From the NCBI GenBank assembly GCA_964499485.1, contig CAZCLF010000035.1, positions 1 through 15,455 of the forward strand: a stretch of DNA of 15,455 nt, read 5' to 3'. The notes under the pieces were generated by a model. The model made no database searches. It had not been told where the DNA came from and saw nothing but the letters and a program-made list of their open reading frames with translations. This document shows positions 6,783-15,455 of this stretch, one piece after another. The translations under genes were made by a program, and so were the position numbers. The stretch comes from Ga0074130 sp964499485. GTDB taxonomy: Bacteria > Pseudomonadota > Gammaproteobacteria > Burkholderiales > Rhodocyclaceae. Positions within the stretch are counted from its first letter, which is position 1; each line of letters starts with the position of its first letter.

Positions 6783-7378
6783 ATGCGCCCCTGCATGCCA
6801 TGCTCGCCGACGAAGATCTGGCACGGGCGGATGCTTACGCTGTGCTGGCGCGTCTGCTCTTTGTCGCGCCGGATGACGACTTGCTGTCCACGCTGCGTCA
6901 CTCTGTGCGCGAAGGGCAGGGAGACCTGACGGCTGCTTGGAACGCGCTGTGTGCCGCAGCGGATGATGCCAAGGCCATCAGCGATGAATACGATCACCTC
7001 TTCATCAGCATTTCTAACCCCCCGGTGGCGCTATATGCCTCTTGGTACCTGACGGGTTTCCTGATGGAAAAGCCCTTGGCGCTGTTGCGTGATGATCTCG
7101 CTGCATTGGGCCTTGGCCGCAGCGCCGGACAGAATGACCCGGAAGATCACATCGCGGGCGAGCTGGATGTTATGCGTCATCTGATTCTCAGCCAGAACGG
7201 CGACCAGGCGCATTTCTTCAAGCGCCATCTACAACCGTGGTACGCCGATTTGTGCGATGCCCTGACGCAAGCGTCCGGTGCGCGTTTCTATCGGGTGCTG
7301 GCCGATTTTATGCGTGTGTTCCTCAACATGGAACGTGATTATTTTTCCCTGCAAGCCGCCGCTGGAGGTGTGAGATGA
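6779..7378 (+). CDS. TorD/DmsD-family molecular chaperone for formate dehydrogenase
   Basis: This is a cytoplasmic chaperone of the TorD family. Members bind the Tat signal or apo-form of a molybdoenzyme and hold it back from export until the cofactor is inserted. The 199-residue, mostly helical product carries EYDHLFI (70-76), the turn NPPVALYASWY (80-90) and the family hallmark PEDHIAGELDVM (121-132), close to the E(P)xDH pattern. A GGAGG lies about ten bases upstream of the ATG, which overlaps the Fe-S gene stop. The stop overlaps the next start (ATGA). The client is inferred to be the Tat-exported catalytic subunit encoded two genes downstream, and perhaps also the small Tat-signal protein. 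Confidence 0.88.
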   Translation: MNAPLHAMLADEDLARADAYAVLARLLFVAPDDDLLSTLRHSVREGQGDLTAAWNALCAAADDAKAISDEYDHLFISISNPPVALYASWYLTGFLMEKPLALLRDDLAALGLGRSAGQNDPEDHIAGELDVMRHLILSQNGDQAHFFKRHLQPWYADLCDALTQASGARFYRVLADFMRVFLNMERDYFSLQAAAGGVR

Positions 7379-7629
7379 GCAAGCAATCTAAACCCATCAC
7401 TGAAACCGTGACTGAAAAGGCGGCAGTGCAGCCGAACACAAAGCCAGACAGCAAGCGCCGCAACTTCCTCATCGGCGCAGGGCTGGGCAGTGTCGGTGCC
7501 GCGGCGGCATTGGTCGGCGCAGGGGCCATCAAGCCCACGGCTGAGCCGACAGCAGAGAAGGAAGTTGAGGGCAAGGGCTATCGGGAAACCGAACATGTCC
7601 GTCGTTATTACGGCACTACGCGTATCTGA
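7375..7629 (+). CDS. Small Tat-signal protein ('formate dehydrogenase region TAT target')
   Basis: This 84-residue protein has a twin-arginine signal (Lys27-Arg28-Arg29-Asn-Phe-Leu) followed by a Gly/Ala-rich hydrophobic segment (32-51). A short conserved-looking tail, YRETEHVRRYYGTTRI, ends the protein. It matches the small family found immediately before formate dehydrogenase alpha subunits. No cleavage motif stands out, so the hydrophobic stretch could remain as an anchor. The N-terminal 26 residues are polar and extended. The start is backed by GGAGGTG at 7364-7370 and overlaps the chaperone stop. It sits 12 bp before the catalytic subunit. The function is unknown; a companion or anchoring subunit of the exported enzyme is a reasonable guess. 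Confidence 0.85.
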   Translation: MSKQSKPITETVTEKAAVQPNTKPDSKRRNFLIGAGLGSVGAAAALVGAGAIKPTAEPTAEKEVEGKGYRETEHVRRYYGTTRI

Positions 7630-7641
7630 TCGGAGAACATC

Positions 7642-10548
7642 ATGCTCACCAGAAAATCATCCTCAGCAGCTCCTGCTCAGCACGCTGATACGCAGGTCTC
7701 TCAGAATCAAGGCGGGCTGCGCCAGAGCCTGCCCGAGGCAATTGACCGCCGGACCTTCATGAAACGCTCAGGCCTAGTTGCCGGTGCGGGGGCTTTCGCC
7801 ACGCAGCTACCGTTCAACCTGATCGACAAGGCCGAGGCCAAGGGCGAAGCCCCGCCAGACGGCAAGATCGAGGTTAAACGCACCGTCTGTACCCACTGCT
7901 CGGTCGGCTGTGCCGTTGATGCTGAGGTCAAGAACGGCGTATGGATTGGCCAAGAGCCAGTGTTCGACTCGCCCATCAATCTCGGCGCGCACTGCGCCAA
8001 GGGCGCATCGGTACGCGAACACGGCCACGGTGAAATGCGCCTCAAATATCCAATGAAGCTGGTCGACGGCAAGTATGTGCGCATGAGCTGGGACGATGCT
8101 TACAAAGAAGTGGGTGATCGTCTGCTTAGACTGCGTAAGGAACACGGCCCAGACTCGGTGTACTGGATTGGCTCCTCCAAGCACAACAACGAACAGGCCT
8201 ACCTGCTGCGCAAGTTCGTCTCCTTCTGGGGCACCAACAACTGCGACCACCAGGCGCGTATCTGCCACTCCACCACGGTGGCTGGCGTTGCGAACACCTG
8301 GGGCTATGGCGCCATGACCAACTCCTACAACGACATGCAAAATTCGAAGGCCATGTTGTTCATGGGTTCGAATGCCGCCGAGGCCCACCCGGTCGCCATG
8401 CTGCATGTGCTGCACGCCAAGGAAGCAGGTTCCAAGCTGATGGTCATCGACCCGCGCTTTACGCGCACTGCCGCTCGCGCTGATCAATACGTACGCATCC
8501 GTTCCGGCAGCGACATCGCCGTGATCTGGGGCATTCTGTATCACGTCTTCAAGAACGGCTGGGAAGACCAGCGTTACATCGACGACCGTGTCTACGGTAT
8601 GGACAAGGTCAAGGCCGAGGTGATGACCTGGACACCGGAGAAGGTGCTGGAAGCCAGCGGTGTGCCAGAGGATCAGCTCTACAAGATCGCCGAGACCATG
8701 GCCAAGAACAAGCCCAGCACGATTGTCTGGTGTATGGGCCAAACCCAACACACCACTGGCAATGCGATGGTGCGGGCGTTCTGCTGCTTGCAGCTAGCGC
8801 TGGGCAACATCGGTGTCGCGGGTGGTGGGGCCAATATCTTCCGCGGCCATGACAACGTGCAAGGCGCCACCGACGTAGGCCCCAACCCAGATTCACTGCC
8901 CGGTTACTACGGCATTGCTGCCGGTGCCTGGAAGCATTGGGCGGCCGTGTGGGGCGTGGATTACGACTGGATCAAGGGGCGCTACGCCTCCGAAGCCATG
9001 ATGACCAAGCCCGGCATGACGGTCTCACGCTGGATCGACGGTGTGCTCGAAAAGAACGAGAACATCGATCAGGATGCCAACCTCAAGGGGGTGGTCTACT
9101 GGGGCATGGCGCCCAACTCGCAAACGCGCGGTAAGGAAATGATCGAGGCGATGAAGCAGCTCGACACCCTCGTTGTGATCGATCCGTACCCCTCTGCCAC
9201 CGCCGCGATGGCGGCCATGGCGCGCAAGGACGGTGTGTATCTGCTGCCCGCCGCAACGCAGTTCGAAACCACCGGTTCCTGCACCGCTTCTAACCGCTCG
9301 CTGCAATGGCGCGAACAGGTGATCAAGCCGCTATTCGAATCGCGTCCTGACCACGTGATCATGTATCAGCTGGCCAAGAAGTTCGGTTTCGAAAAAGAGC
9401 TCACCAAGAACATCAAGGTCGAGAACGACGAACCGAGCATGGAAGACACGCTGCGTGAAATCAACAAGGGCACGTGGACCATCGGTTACAGCGGCCAGTC
9501 GCCTGAGCGCCTCAAGCTGCACATGAAGAACATGCAGACCTTTGACCCCAAGACGCTGCGCGCCAAGGGTGGGCCGTGCGATGGTGAGTTCTTTGGTTTG
9601 CCGTGGCCGTGCTGGGGCACACCGGAAATGAAGCATCCGGGGTCGCCAAACCTGTACGACACCAGCAAGCACGTGATGGATGGTGGCGGTAACTTCCGCG
9701 CCAACTTCGGTGTCGAGCGCGAGGGCGTGAGCCTGCTCGCTGGCGACGGCTCCGCCTCCAAGGGCGCCGATCTCCAATTTGGCTACCCAGAGTTCGATCA
9801 TCTGCTGCTCAAGAAGCTGGGCTGGTGGGATGAACTGACCGACGAGGAAAAGAAGAAGGCCGAAGGCAAGAACTGGAAGACCGACTTGTCCGGCGGCATC
9901 ATCCGTGTGGTCATGAAGAACCACGGGTGCCATCCTTTCGGCAACGCCAAGGCGCGCGCCGTGGTGTGGAACTTCCCTGATCCCGTGCCGCTGCATCGCG
10001 AGCCGCTGTACTCCACGCGTCCTGATCTTGTCGCCAAGTATCCGACGCACGACGACAAGAAAGCCTTCTGGCGCTTGCCCACGCTGTACAAGTCGGTGCA
10101 ACAGAAGAACGTTGCCGACAAGGTGGCGGACAACTTCCCGCTCATCCTCACGTCCGGCCGTCTGGTCGAATACGAAGGTGGCGGCGAAGAAACCCGCTCC
10201 AACCCATGGCTGGCCGAGCTGCAGCAGGAGATGTTCATCGAGATCAATCCAGCCGCCGCCAACGATCGCGGTATTCGCAATAACGACTGGGTGTGGGTCA
10301 AGTCACCCACCGGCACGCAGCTCAAGGTGCGTGCCCAAGTGACCGAGCGTGTGGGCAGGGACACGTGCTTCATGCCGTATCACTTCTCCGGTCACTGGAT
10401 GGGTGAGGACATGCTCAAGTACTACCCCGATGGCGCGCATCCGCTGGTGCGTGGCGAAGCTGCCAACACCGGTACAACGTACGGCTATGACAGCGTGACG
10501 ATGATGCAGGAAACCAAAACGACTGTTTGCCAAGTCGTCAAAGCTTAA
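7642..10548 (+). CDS. fdhA: Formate dehydrogenase catalytic (alpha) subunit, Tat-exported, Cys-type
   Basis: This is the molybdopterin (bis-MGD) enzyme that oxidises formate to CO2, here a 968-residue protein, normal for the family. A Tat signal (DRRTFMKRSG, Arg36-Arg37) with hydrophobic core 44-60 follows a long polar N-region. Cys83/86/90/118 bind the proximal [4Fe-4S] cluster, and Lys120 is the usual lysine between cluster and pterin. The metal-ligand position lies in HQARICHS: Cys208 replaces the selenocysteine of E. coli FdnG, followed by the conserved His209. Arg378 (in GNAMVRAF) is my candidate for the formate-binding arginine. The molybdopterin dinucleotide-binding domain begins near residue 830 (FPLILTSGR). 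A GGAGA site lies five bases before the ATG. Tungsten use cannot be excluded from sequence. It should partner the beta subunit encoded next and the cytochrome b at the operon head. Confidence 0.95.
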   Translation: MLTRKSSSAAPAQHADTQVSQNQGGLRQSLPEAIDRRTFMKRSGLVAGAGAFATQLPFNLIDKAEAKGEAPPDGKIEVKRTVCTHCSVGCAVDAEVKNGVWIGQEPVFDSPINLGAHCAKGASVREHGHGEMRLKYPMKLVDGKYVRMSWDDAYKEVGDRLLRLRKEHGPDSVYWIGSSKHNNEQAYLLRKFVSFWGTNNCDHQARICHSTTVAGVANTWGYGAMTNSYNDMQNSKAMLFMGSNAAEAHPVAMLHVLHAKEAGSKLMVIDPRFTRTAARADQYVRIRSGSDIAVIWGILYHVFKNGWEDQRYIDDRVYGMDKVKAEVMTWTPEKVLEASGVPEDQLYKIAETMAKNKPSTIVWCMGQTQHTTGNAMVRAFCCLQLALGNIGVAGGGANIFRGHDNVQGATDVGPNPDSLPGYYGIAAGAWKHWAAVWGVDYDWIKGRYASEAMMTKPGMTVSRWIDGVLEKNENIDQDANLKGVVYWGMAPNSQTRGKEMIEAMKQLDTLVVIDPYPSATAAMAAMARKDGVYLLPAATQFETTGSCTASNRSLQWREQVIKPLFESRPDHVIMYQLAKKFGFEKELTKNIKVENDEPSMEDTLREINKGTWTIGYSGQSPERLKLHMKNMQTFDPKTLRAKGGPCDGEFFGLPWPCWGTPEMKHPGSPNLYDTSKHVMDGGGNFRANFGVEREGVSLLAGDGSASKGADLQFGYPEFDHLLLKKLGWWDELTDEEKKKAEGKNWKTDLSGGIIRVVMKNHGCHPFGNAKARAVVWNFPDPVPLHREPLYSTRPDLVAKYPTHDDKKAFWRLPTLYKSVQQKNVADKVADNFPLILTSGRLVEYEGGGEETRSNPWLAELQQEMFIEINPAAANDRGIRNNDWVWVKSPTGTQLKVRAQVTERVGRDTCFMPYHFSGHWMGEDMLKYYPDGAHPLVRGEAANTGTTYGYDSVTMMQETKTTVCQVVKA

Positions 10549-10572
10549 CCGCAGGCATAAGGAGAACCGATC

Positions 10573-11202
10573 ATGGCCCGAATGAAATTCCTGTGTGACT
10601 CCGAGCGCTGTATTGAGTGCAACGGTTGTGTCACTGCCTGTAAAAATGAGCACGAGGTGCCCTGGGGCATCAACCGTCGCCGCGTGGTGACACTCGGCGA
10701 CGGCCAGCCCGGCGAGAAATCAGTCTCCGTCGCCTGTATGCACTGTACCGACGCGCCTTGTATGGCCGTGTGTCCAGTCGATTGCTTCTACCGCACCGAC
10801 GAAGGTGTGGTGCTTCACGACAAAGACATGTGCATTGGCTGTGGCTATTGCTTCTATGCCTGTCCGTTTGGCGCACCGCAGTATCCACAAAACGGTGCCT
10901 TCGGTCAGCGCGGCAAGATGGACAAGTGCACCTTCTGTGCGGGTGGCCCCGAAGCCGACAACTCGCAAGAGGAGTTTGAACACTACGGCCGCAACCGCCT
11001 TGCCGAAGGCAAGCTGCCGCTGTGTGCTGAGATGTGTTCCACCAAGGCGCTGCTTGCAGGCGATGCCGACATACTGGCCGATGTGTTCCGCGAACGTGCG
11101 CTCACTCGTGGCAAGGGCGGCGAACTGTGGGGCTGGAGCACCGCCTATGGCAAGGGCGATATGCCGCCCCCGCCGGAGGCCAAGAAGAAGGAGACCAAGT
11201 GA
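10573..11202 (+). CDS. fdh3B: Formate dehydrogenase Fe-S (beta) subunit
   Basis: This four-cluster ferredoxin subunit relays electrons from the catalytic subunit to cytochrome b. The 209-residue product has cysteine groups 13/16/19/23, 55/58/63/67, 87/90/93/97 and 119/122/151/155, enough for four [4Fe-4S] clusters in the usual interleaved arrangement. Unlike E. coli FdnH it lacks a C-terminal membrane helix and ends in a short Pro/Lys-rich tail. This is the shorter FDH3-like form of about 200 residues. It has no signal of its own and is expected to be co-exported with the Tat-bearing alpha subunit. AAGGAGA at 10559-10565 precedes the ATG by seven bases. The last base of its stop is the first base of the next gene's ATG. 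Confidence 0.93.
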   Translation: MARMKFLCDSERCIECNGCVTACKNEHEVPWGINRRRVVTLGDGQPGEKSVSVACMHCTDAPCMAVCPVDCFYRTDEGVVLHDKDMCIGCGYCFYACPFGAPQYPQNGAFGQRGKMDKCTFCAGGPEADNSQEEFEHYGRNRLAEGKLPLCAEMCSTKALLAGDADILADVFRERALTRGKGGELWGWSTAYGKGDMPPPPEAKKKETK

Positions 11203-11414
11203 TGAAGACACTGCTCATCTCTAGCGCGCTCGCATTGTTGCTCACGGCCTGCGGCGAATACCCGCAGACCGTGGTCTACAAGCAGGGCGAATATCAAGGC
11301 AAGGCCGACACGCGCCCCTATGAAAACCCGCCATGGAATGGCGACAAGGCCGCGTGGGAGAACGACATCCGCGGTCGTGGCCAGAACCAGAACGAATACA
11401 AGCGCGTCAATTGA
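11202..11414 (+). CDS. Small lipoprotein at the end of the fdh operon, function unknown
   Basis: This 70-residue product has a classic lipoprotein signal: MKTLL, a hydrophobic core and the lipobox LTAC with Cys17 as the lipidation site. Gly18 at the +2 position is not an inner-membrane retention signal by the E. coli rule, so outer-membrane sorting is predicted. The mature part is very polar, rich in Gln, Asn, Lys, Tyr and Trp (VVYKQGEYQGKADTRPYENP, ending NEYKRVN). I do not recognise a named domain. The ATG at 11202 shares one base with the beta-subunit stop (TGATG) and has AAGGAG eight bases upstream, so translation is coupled to the dehydrogenase. The frame is open upstream, but the signal peptide fixes this start. 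A periplasmic role near the enzyme is only inferred. Confidence 0.75.
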   Translation: MKTLLISSALALLLTACGEYPQTVVYKQGEYQGKADTRPYENPPWNGDKAAWENDIRGRGQNQNEYKRVN

Positions 11415-11430
11415 GGCGAGGAGAGCGATC

Positions 11431-11844
11431 ATGAAACGACTGAGCATCTGTCTTGCCCTGTTGATCAGCAGCACTGCCATGGCCAAGCTACCCCCTCCCT
11501 CGGAGGAGGCCAAGCTCAAGGCGCTGGAAACCAAACAGAAAACCGCCCATACCGACAAAGTCTCGGCGTTCCAACTGTGTAAGGCACAGGATAAAGTCGC
11601 CGAGCGCTATCGCAAGGGCAACAAGGATGCAGGTGCCGTTGTTGCCACGCCAAAGTGTGAAGATCCAGGGCCCTTTGTATTTGTCCCACCAGAAGCGGCG
11701 CCAGCAGCACCGCCTGCAACGACGGCTGCCGCAGCGCCCGCTGCCGCGCCGGGGACGCCGCCCTCAATTGCGCCGGGTGGAGCTACCACTGGTAAGTCTC
11801 TACCCGATAGTGCGCAAAAGCCGGTACCCCCGGCAACGAAGTAA
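11431..11844 (+). CDS. Small secreted protein with an Ala/Pro-rich tail, function unknown
   Basis: This is a 137-residue protein with a Sec-type signal peptide (1-18, cleavage expected after AMA, before KLPPPSEE). A Lys/Glu-rich probably helical region follows (22-62). Two cysteines, Cys50 (FQLCKAQDK) and Cys76 (PKCEDPGPF), could form a periplasmic disulfide. From about residue 84 the chain is low-complexity Ala/Pro/Thr and probably disordered. I recognise no catalytic motif or named domain. GAGGAG at 11418-11423 stands seven bases before the ATG. It is the last gene before the strong terminator at 11869, so it belongs to the fdh transcript. The same frame is open upstream, but the signal peptide and ribosome site choose this start. 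Confidence 0.72.
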   Translation: MKRLSICLALLISSTAMAKLPPPSEEAKLKALETKQKTAHTDKVSAFQLCKAQDKVAERYRKGNKDAGAVVATPKCEDPGPFVFVPPEAAPAAPPATTAAAAPAAAPGTPPSIAPGGATTGKSLPDSAQKPVPPATK

Positions 11845-11868
11845 ATCCCTCTGTAGTACCGTGCATAG

Positions 11869-11905
11869 CGGCGAACCCCTCCAAAGGTTCGCCGTTTTTT
11901 TTTTT
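11869..11905 (+). terminator. Intrinsic terminator of the fdh operon
   Basis: A perfect 9-bp stem (CGGCGAACC at 11869-11877 with GGTTCGCCG at 11886-11894) encloses an 8-nt loop. A run of eleven T residues follows immediately at 11895-11905. It lies 25 bp after the stop of the last operon gene and is a textbook rho-independent terminator. Its stem core recurs in the terminator at the right edge of the window. Confidence 0.92.
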
Positions 11906-11932
11906 GTGCCTTGGGTATCTAGGGCCAGAAAC

Positions 11933-11956
11933 AAAAAAGGCGCACCTGAGTGCGCC
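11933..11956 (-). terminator. Intrinsic terminator of icd
   Basis: GGCGCAC (11939-11945) and GTGCGCC (11950-11956) form a 7-bp stem with a four-base loop. On the minus strand the hairpin is followed by six T residues (the A run at 11933-11938). It begins 25 bp after the icd stop. On the plus strand it is followed by GTTTTCTCTT, so it may work weakly in both directions and back up the fdh terminator. Confidence 0.88.
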
Positions 11957-11981
11957 GTTTTCTCTTACTGCAAGGTGCGGT

Positions 11982-14204
<2,223 letters not shown>

Positions 14205-14248
14205 GTTCGGTTTGTCTCCGTGATTACTGGGGGTGCTGCAGAAACGAG

Positions 14249-14254
14249 ATTATA
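14249..14254 (-). promoter_or_regulatory. Candidate -10 box of the icd promoter
   Basis: A perfect TATAAT lies on the minus strand 45 bp before the icd start and would give a leader of about 38 nt. The -35 region is poor: TCACCA with an 18-bp spacer matches three of six positions. The rest of the 171-bp gap between icd and rlmF shows only weak dyads, such as GTTAG-G-CTAAC near 14312-14322, and no clear terminator for rlmF. Confidence 0.5.
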
Positions 14255-14375
14255 AGTTGCGAGTGCGGCCCTTGGTGATACGTGGCTAAACCCGTCAGGA
14301 TGTTAGGCTAACCAATGAGCCCCTCTAAGAGCTTTTTGAGACGTTAGGCATCTAATACATCTCCTAAGCGTTTCA

Positions 14376-15314
14376 CTACTGTGCATCCAGAAATGACCAC
14401 GCCAGCACTCGGCTTTCCTTCTGCCCGTGTTTCATCTTAATCACCTGACTTTGGGCTACACCCACCCGATGCAGTGCGCGTGAGAGGGCCGGTAGCGTAG
14501 CGGCCTTGGATACCAGCGAGGTGAACCACAGGCACTGCTGCGGGATGCGGGCGCTCTCTTCTATCATGCGCAGGATGAAGCCCTCTTCGCCACCGGCACA
14601 GACCAGCTCGTTGGCTTGGCCGCCGAAGTTGAGGGGTGCTTTGCCTAAACCCGTGCCCTTATCCTTACTCTTGGAGGGTCCGGCTTTCCCCAGATTGCCG
14701 ACCTTGCGCCGGGTGCCAGCTTGCGCTTCGGCCATGGTGGCGTGAAAGGGCGGGTTGCACAGGCTGAGGTGAAAGCGTTCGCTGCTCTGTACCACGCCTT
14801 TAAAAATGACGTTGCGGTCGCGTTGTAAACGCAGCTCGATCTGATCGGGTGCTATTTCATTCGCGTCGAGAATTTTTTGTGCGGCAGCGATGGCGTCCGC
14901 ATCAATATCACTCCCAACCACTTGCCAGCCGTATTCGCGCTGGGCAATCAGCGGGTATATGCAGTTGGCGCCTGTGCCGATATCAAGCAGGCGCACGGTG
15001 CTGCCAGTAGGAATGCTGCCCTTGTTGCCTGCCGCCAGCAGATCGGCCAGATGGTGCACATAGTCGGCGCGGCTGGGGATGGGCGGGCACAGGTACTGCG
15101 GCGGAATCTGCCAATCGTGAATGCCGTAGTGCTGCGCCAGTAGCGCGGCATTGAGCGCGCGCACGGCCTGGGGGTCGGCAAAGTCGATGCTTACATCTGC
15201 ATAGGCATTGGGGCGCACAAATGCTTGCAATGCGGGGTAGGCCGCCAGCAGCTGGGGAAAGTCGTAGCGCCCCTGATGGCGGTTGCGGGGATGAAAGCTG
15301 GCGGTGGTGGTCAC
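14376..15314 (-). CDS. rlmF: 23S rRNA (adenine(1618)-N(6))-methyltransferase RlmF
   Basis: RlmF uses S-adenosylmethionine to methylate N6 of A1618 (E. coli numbering) in 23S rRNA. The 312-residue product has the family N-terminus (FHPRNRHQGRYDFPQLL, 7-23). It carries the SAM-binding motif LLDIGTGANCIYPL (109-122), the acidic motif GSDID (134-138) and the N6-adenine catalytic motif NPPF (187-190). Length matches the family. The start at 15314 gives the expected N-terminus, though the Shine-Dalgarno match is weak. It is a lone housekeeping gene upstream of icd on the same strand with a 171-bp gap, probably transcribed separately. Confidence 0.95.
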   Translation of the reverse strand: MTTTASFHPRNRHQGRYDFPQLLAAYPALQAFVRPNAYADVSIDFADPQAVRALNAALLAQHYGIHDWQIPPQYLCPPIPSRADYVHHLADLLAAGNKGSIPTGSTVRLLDIGTGANCIYPLIAQREYGWQVVGSDIDADAIAAAQKILDANEIAPDQIELRLQRDRNVIFKGVVQSSERFHLSLCNPPFHATMAEAQAGTRRKVGNLGKAGPSKSKDKGTGLGKAPLNFGGQANELVCAGGEEGFILRMIEESARIPQQCLWFTSLVSKAATLPALSRALHRVGVAQSQVIKMKHGQKESRVLAWSFLDAQ

Positions 15315-15377
15315 GGGTTTGTGTGGGGACGTTGCTTAGATAGCCCTAACGATAATGCTGGGGTGCGGTAGGCGCCG

Positions 15378-15386
15378 ATCATATCA
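15378..15386 (-). promoter_or_regulatory. Candidate extended -10 promoter for rlmF
   Basis: On the minus strand TGATATGAT combines a TGn extension with TATGAT, a five-of-six match to the -10 consensus. No -35 box is apparent, as is common for extended -10 promoters. It would start transcription about 57 nt before the rlmF ATG. Confidence 0.45.
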
Positions 15387-15422
15387 AGTAAAGGCAGCGA
15401 CCTTGGCTGCCACCGCCACAGC

Positions 15423-15452
15423 AAAAAGGCGAACCCGAGGGTTCGCCTTTTT
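15423..15452. terminator. Bidirectional intrinsic terminator at the right edge
   Basis: AAAAA, then GGCGAACC (15428-15435), a four-base CGAG loop, GGTTCGCC (15440-15447) and TTTTT form a symmetric terminator that works in either direction. It lies upstream of rlmF on that gene's strand, so it most likely ends a minus-strand gene beyond the right edge. It also insulates the rlmF promoter. The stem core is the same eight bases as in the fdh operon terminator. Confidence 0.85.
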
Positions 15453-15455
15453 ATT

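Noticed and set aside
7807..8751. A 314-codon open frame on the minus strand inside fdhA
   Set aside because: It is an antisense shadow of the formate dehydrogenase alpha subunit; the opposite frame has strong family motifs throughout.
14305..14370. Weak dyads (GTTAG-G-CTAAC; TTAGG...CCTAA) after rlmF considered as a terminator
   Set aside because: The stems are only five base pairs and lack a following T run on the minus strand, so they do not meet the standard of the three terminators listed.

Overview
The window looks like chromosomal DNA from a betaproteobacterium, moderately GC-rich. The evidence is the gene content: a moeA-moaD-moaE run, a formate dehydrogenase operon carrying the DUF3305/DUF3306/TorD/'TAT target' accessory genes, a class II fumarase and a monomeric isocitrate dehydrogenase. 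Genus is not resolved; a Neisseriales or Burkholderiales relative is a guess from this content. There are no rRNA or tRNA genes, CRISPR arrays, insertion sequences or phage genes, and coding density is high.

Layout. (1) 1-1367, plus strand: the 3' part of moeA, then moaD and moaE, the late steps of molybdenum cofactor synthesis. (2) 1406-2791, minus strand: fumC. (3) 2792-3110: a 319-bp divergent intergenic region with an FNR-like box, a perfect 14-bp palindrome and a small hairpin touching the ribosome binding site of the next gene. (4) 3111-11844, plus strand: a ten-gene formate dehydrogenase operon in the order cytochrome b subunit, DUF3305 protein, DUF3306 protein, polyferredoxin-like Fe-S protein, TorD-like chaperone, small Tat-signal protein, catalytic subunit, Fe-S beta subunit, small lipoprotein, small secreted protein, ending in a strong terminator. 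(5) 11982-14204, minus strand: monomeric NADP-isocitrate dehydrogenase, with its own terminator and a perfect -10 box. (6) 14376-15314, minus strand: rlmF, a 23S rRNA methyltransferase. (7) 15423-15452: a bidirectional terminator at the right edge.

How the genes work together. MoeA, MoaD and MoaE make the molybdenum cofactor that the formate dehydrogenase catalytic subunit needs. That subunit carries a Tat signal and a Cys-type active site, so the enzyme should be exported folded. Its electrons should pass through the four-cluster beta subunit to the membrane cytochrome b and the quinone pool. The TorD-like protein is the expected chaperone. The DUF3305, DUF3306 and polyferredoxin genes are recurrent companions of unknown function. 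Most junctions from the cytochrome b gene to the Tat-signal gene are 4-nt stop/start overlaps, so the accessory block is probably translationally coupled. Unusual points are the cytochrome b gene being first, a CxxC/CxxC tail on the polyferredoxin, and two uncharacterised envelope proteins at the operon end. Apart from these and the operator-like leader, the window is ordinary core metabolism.
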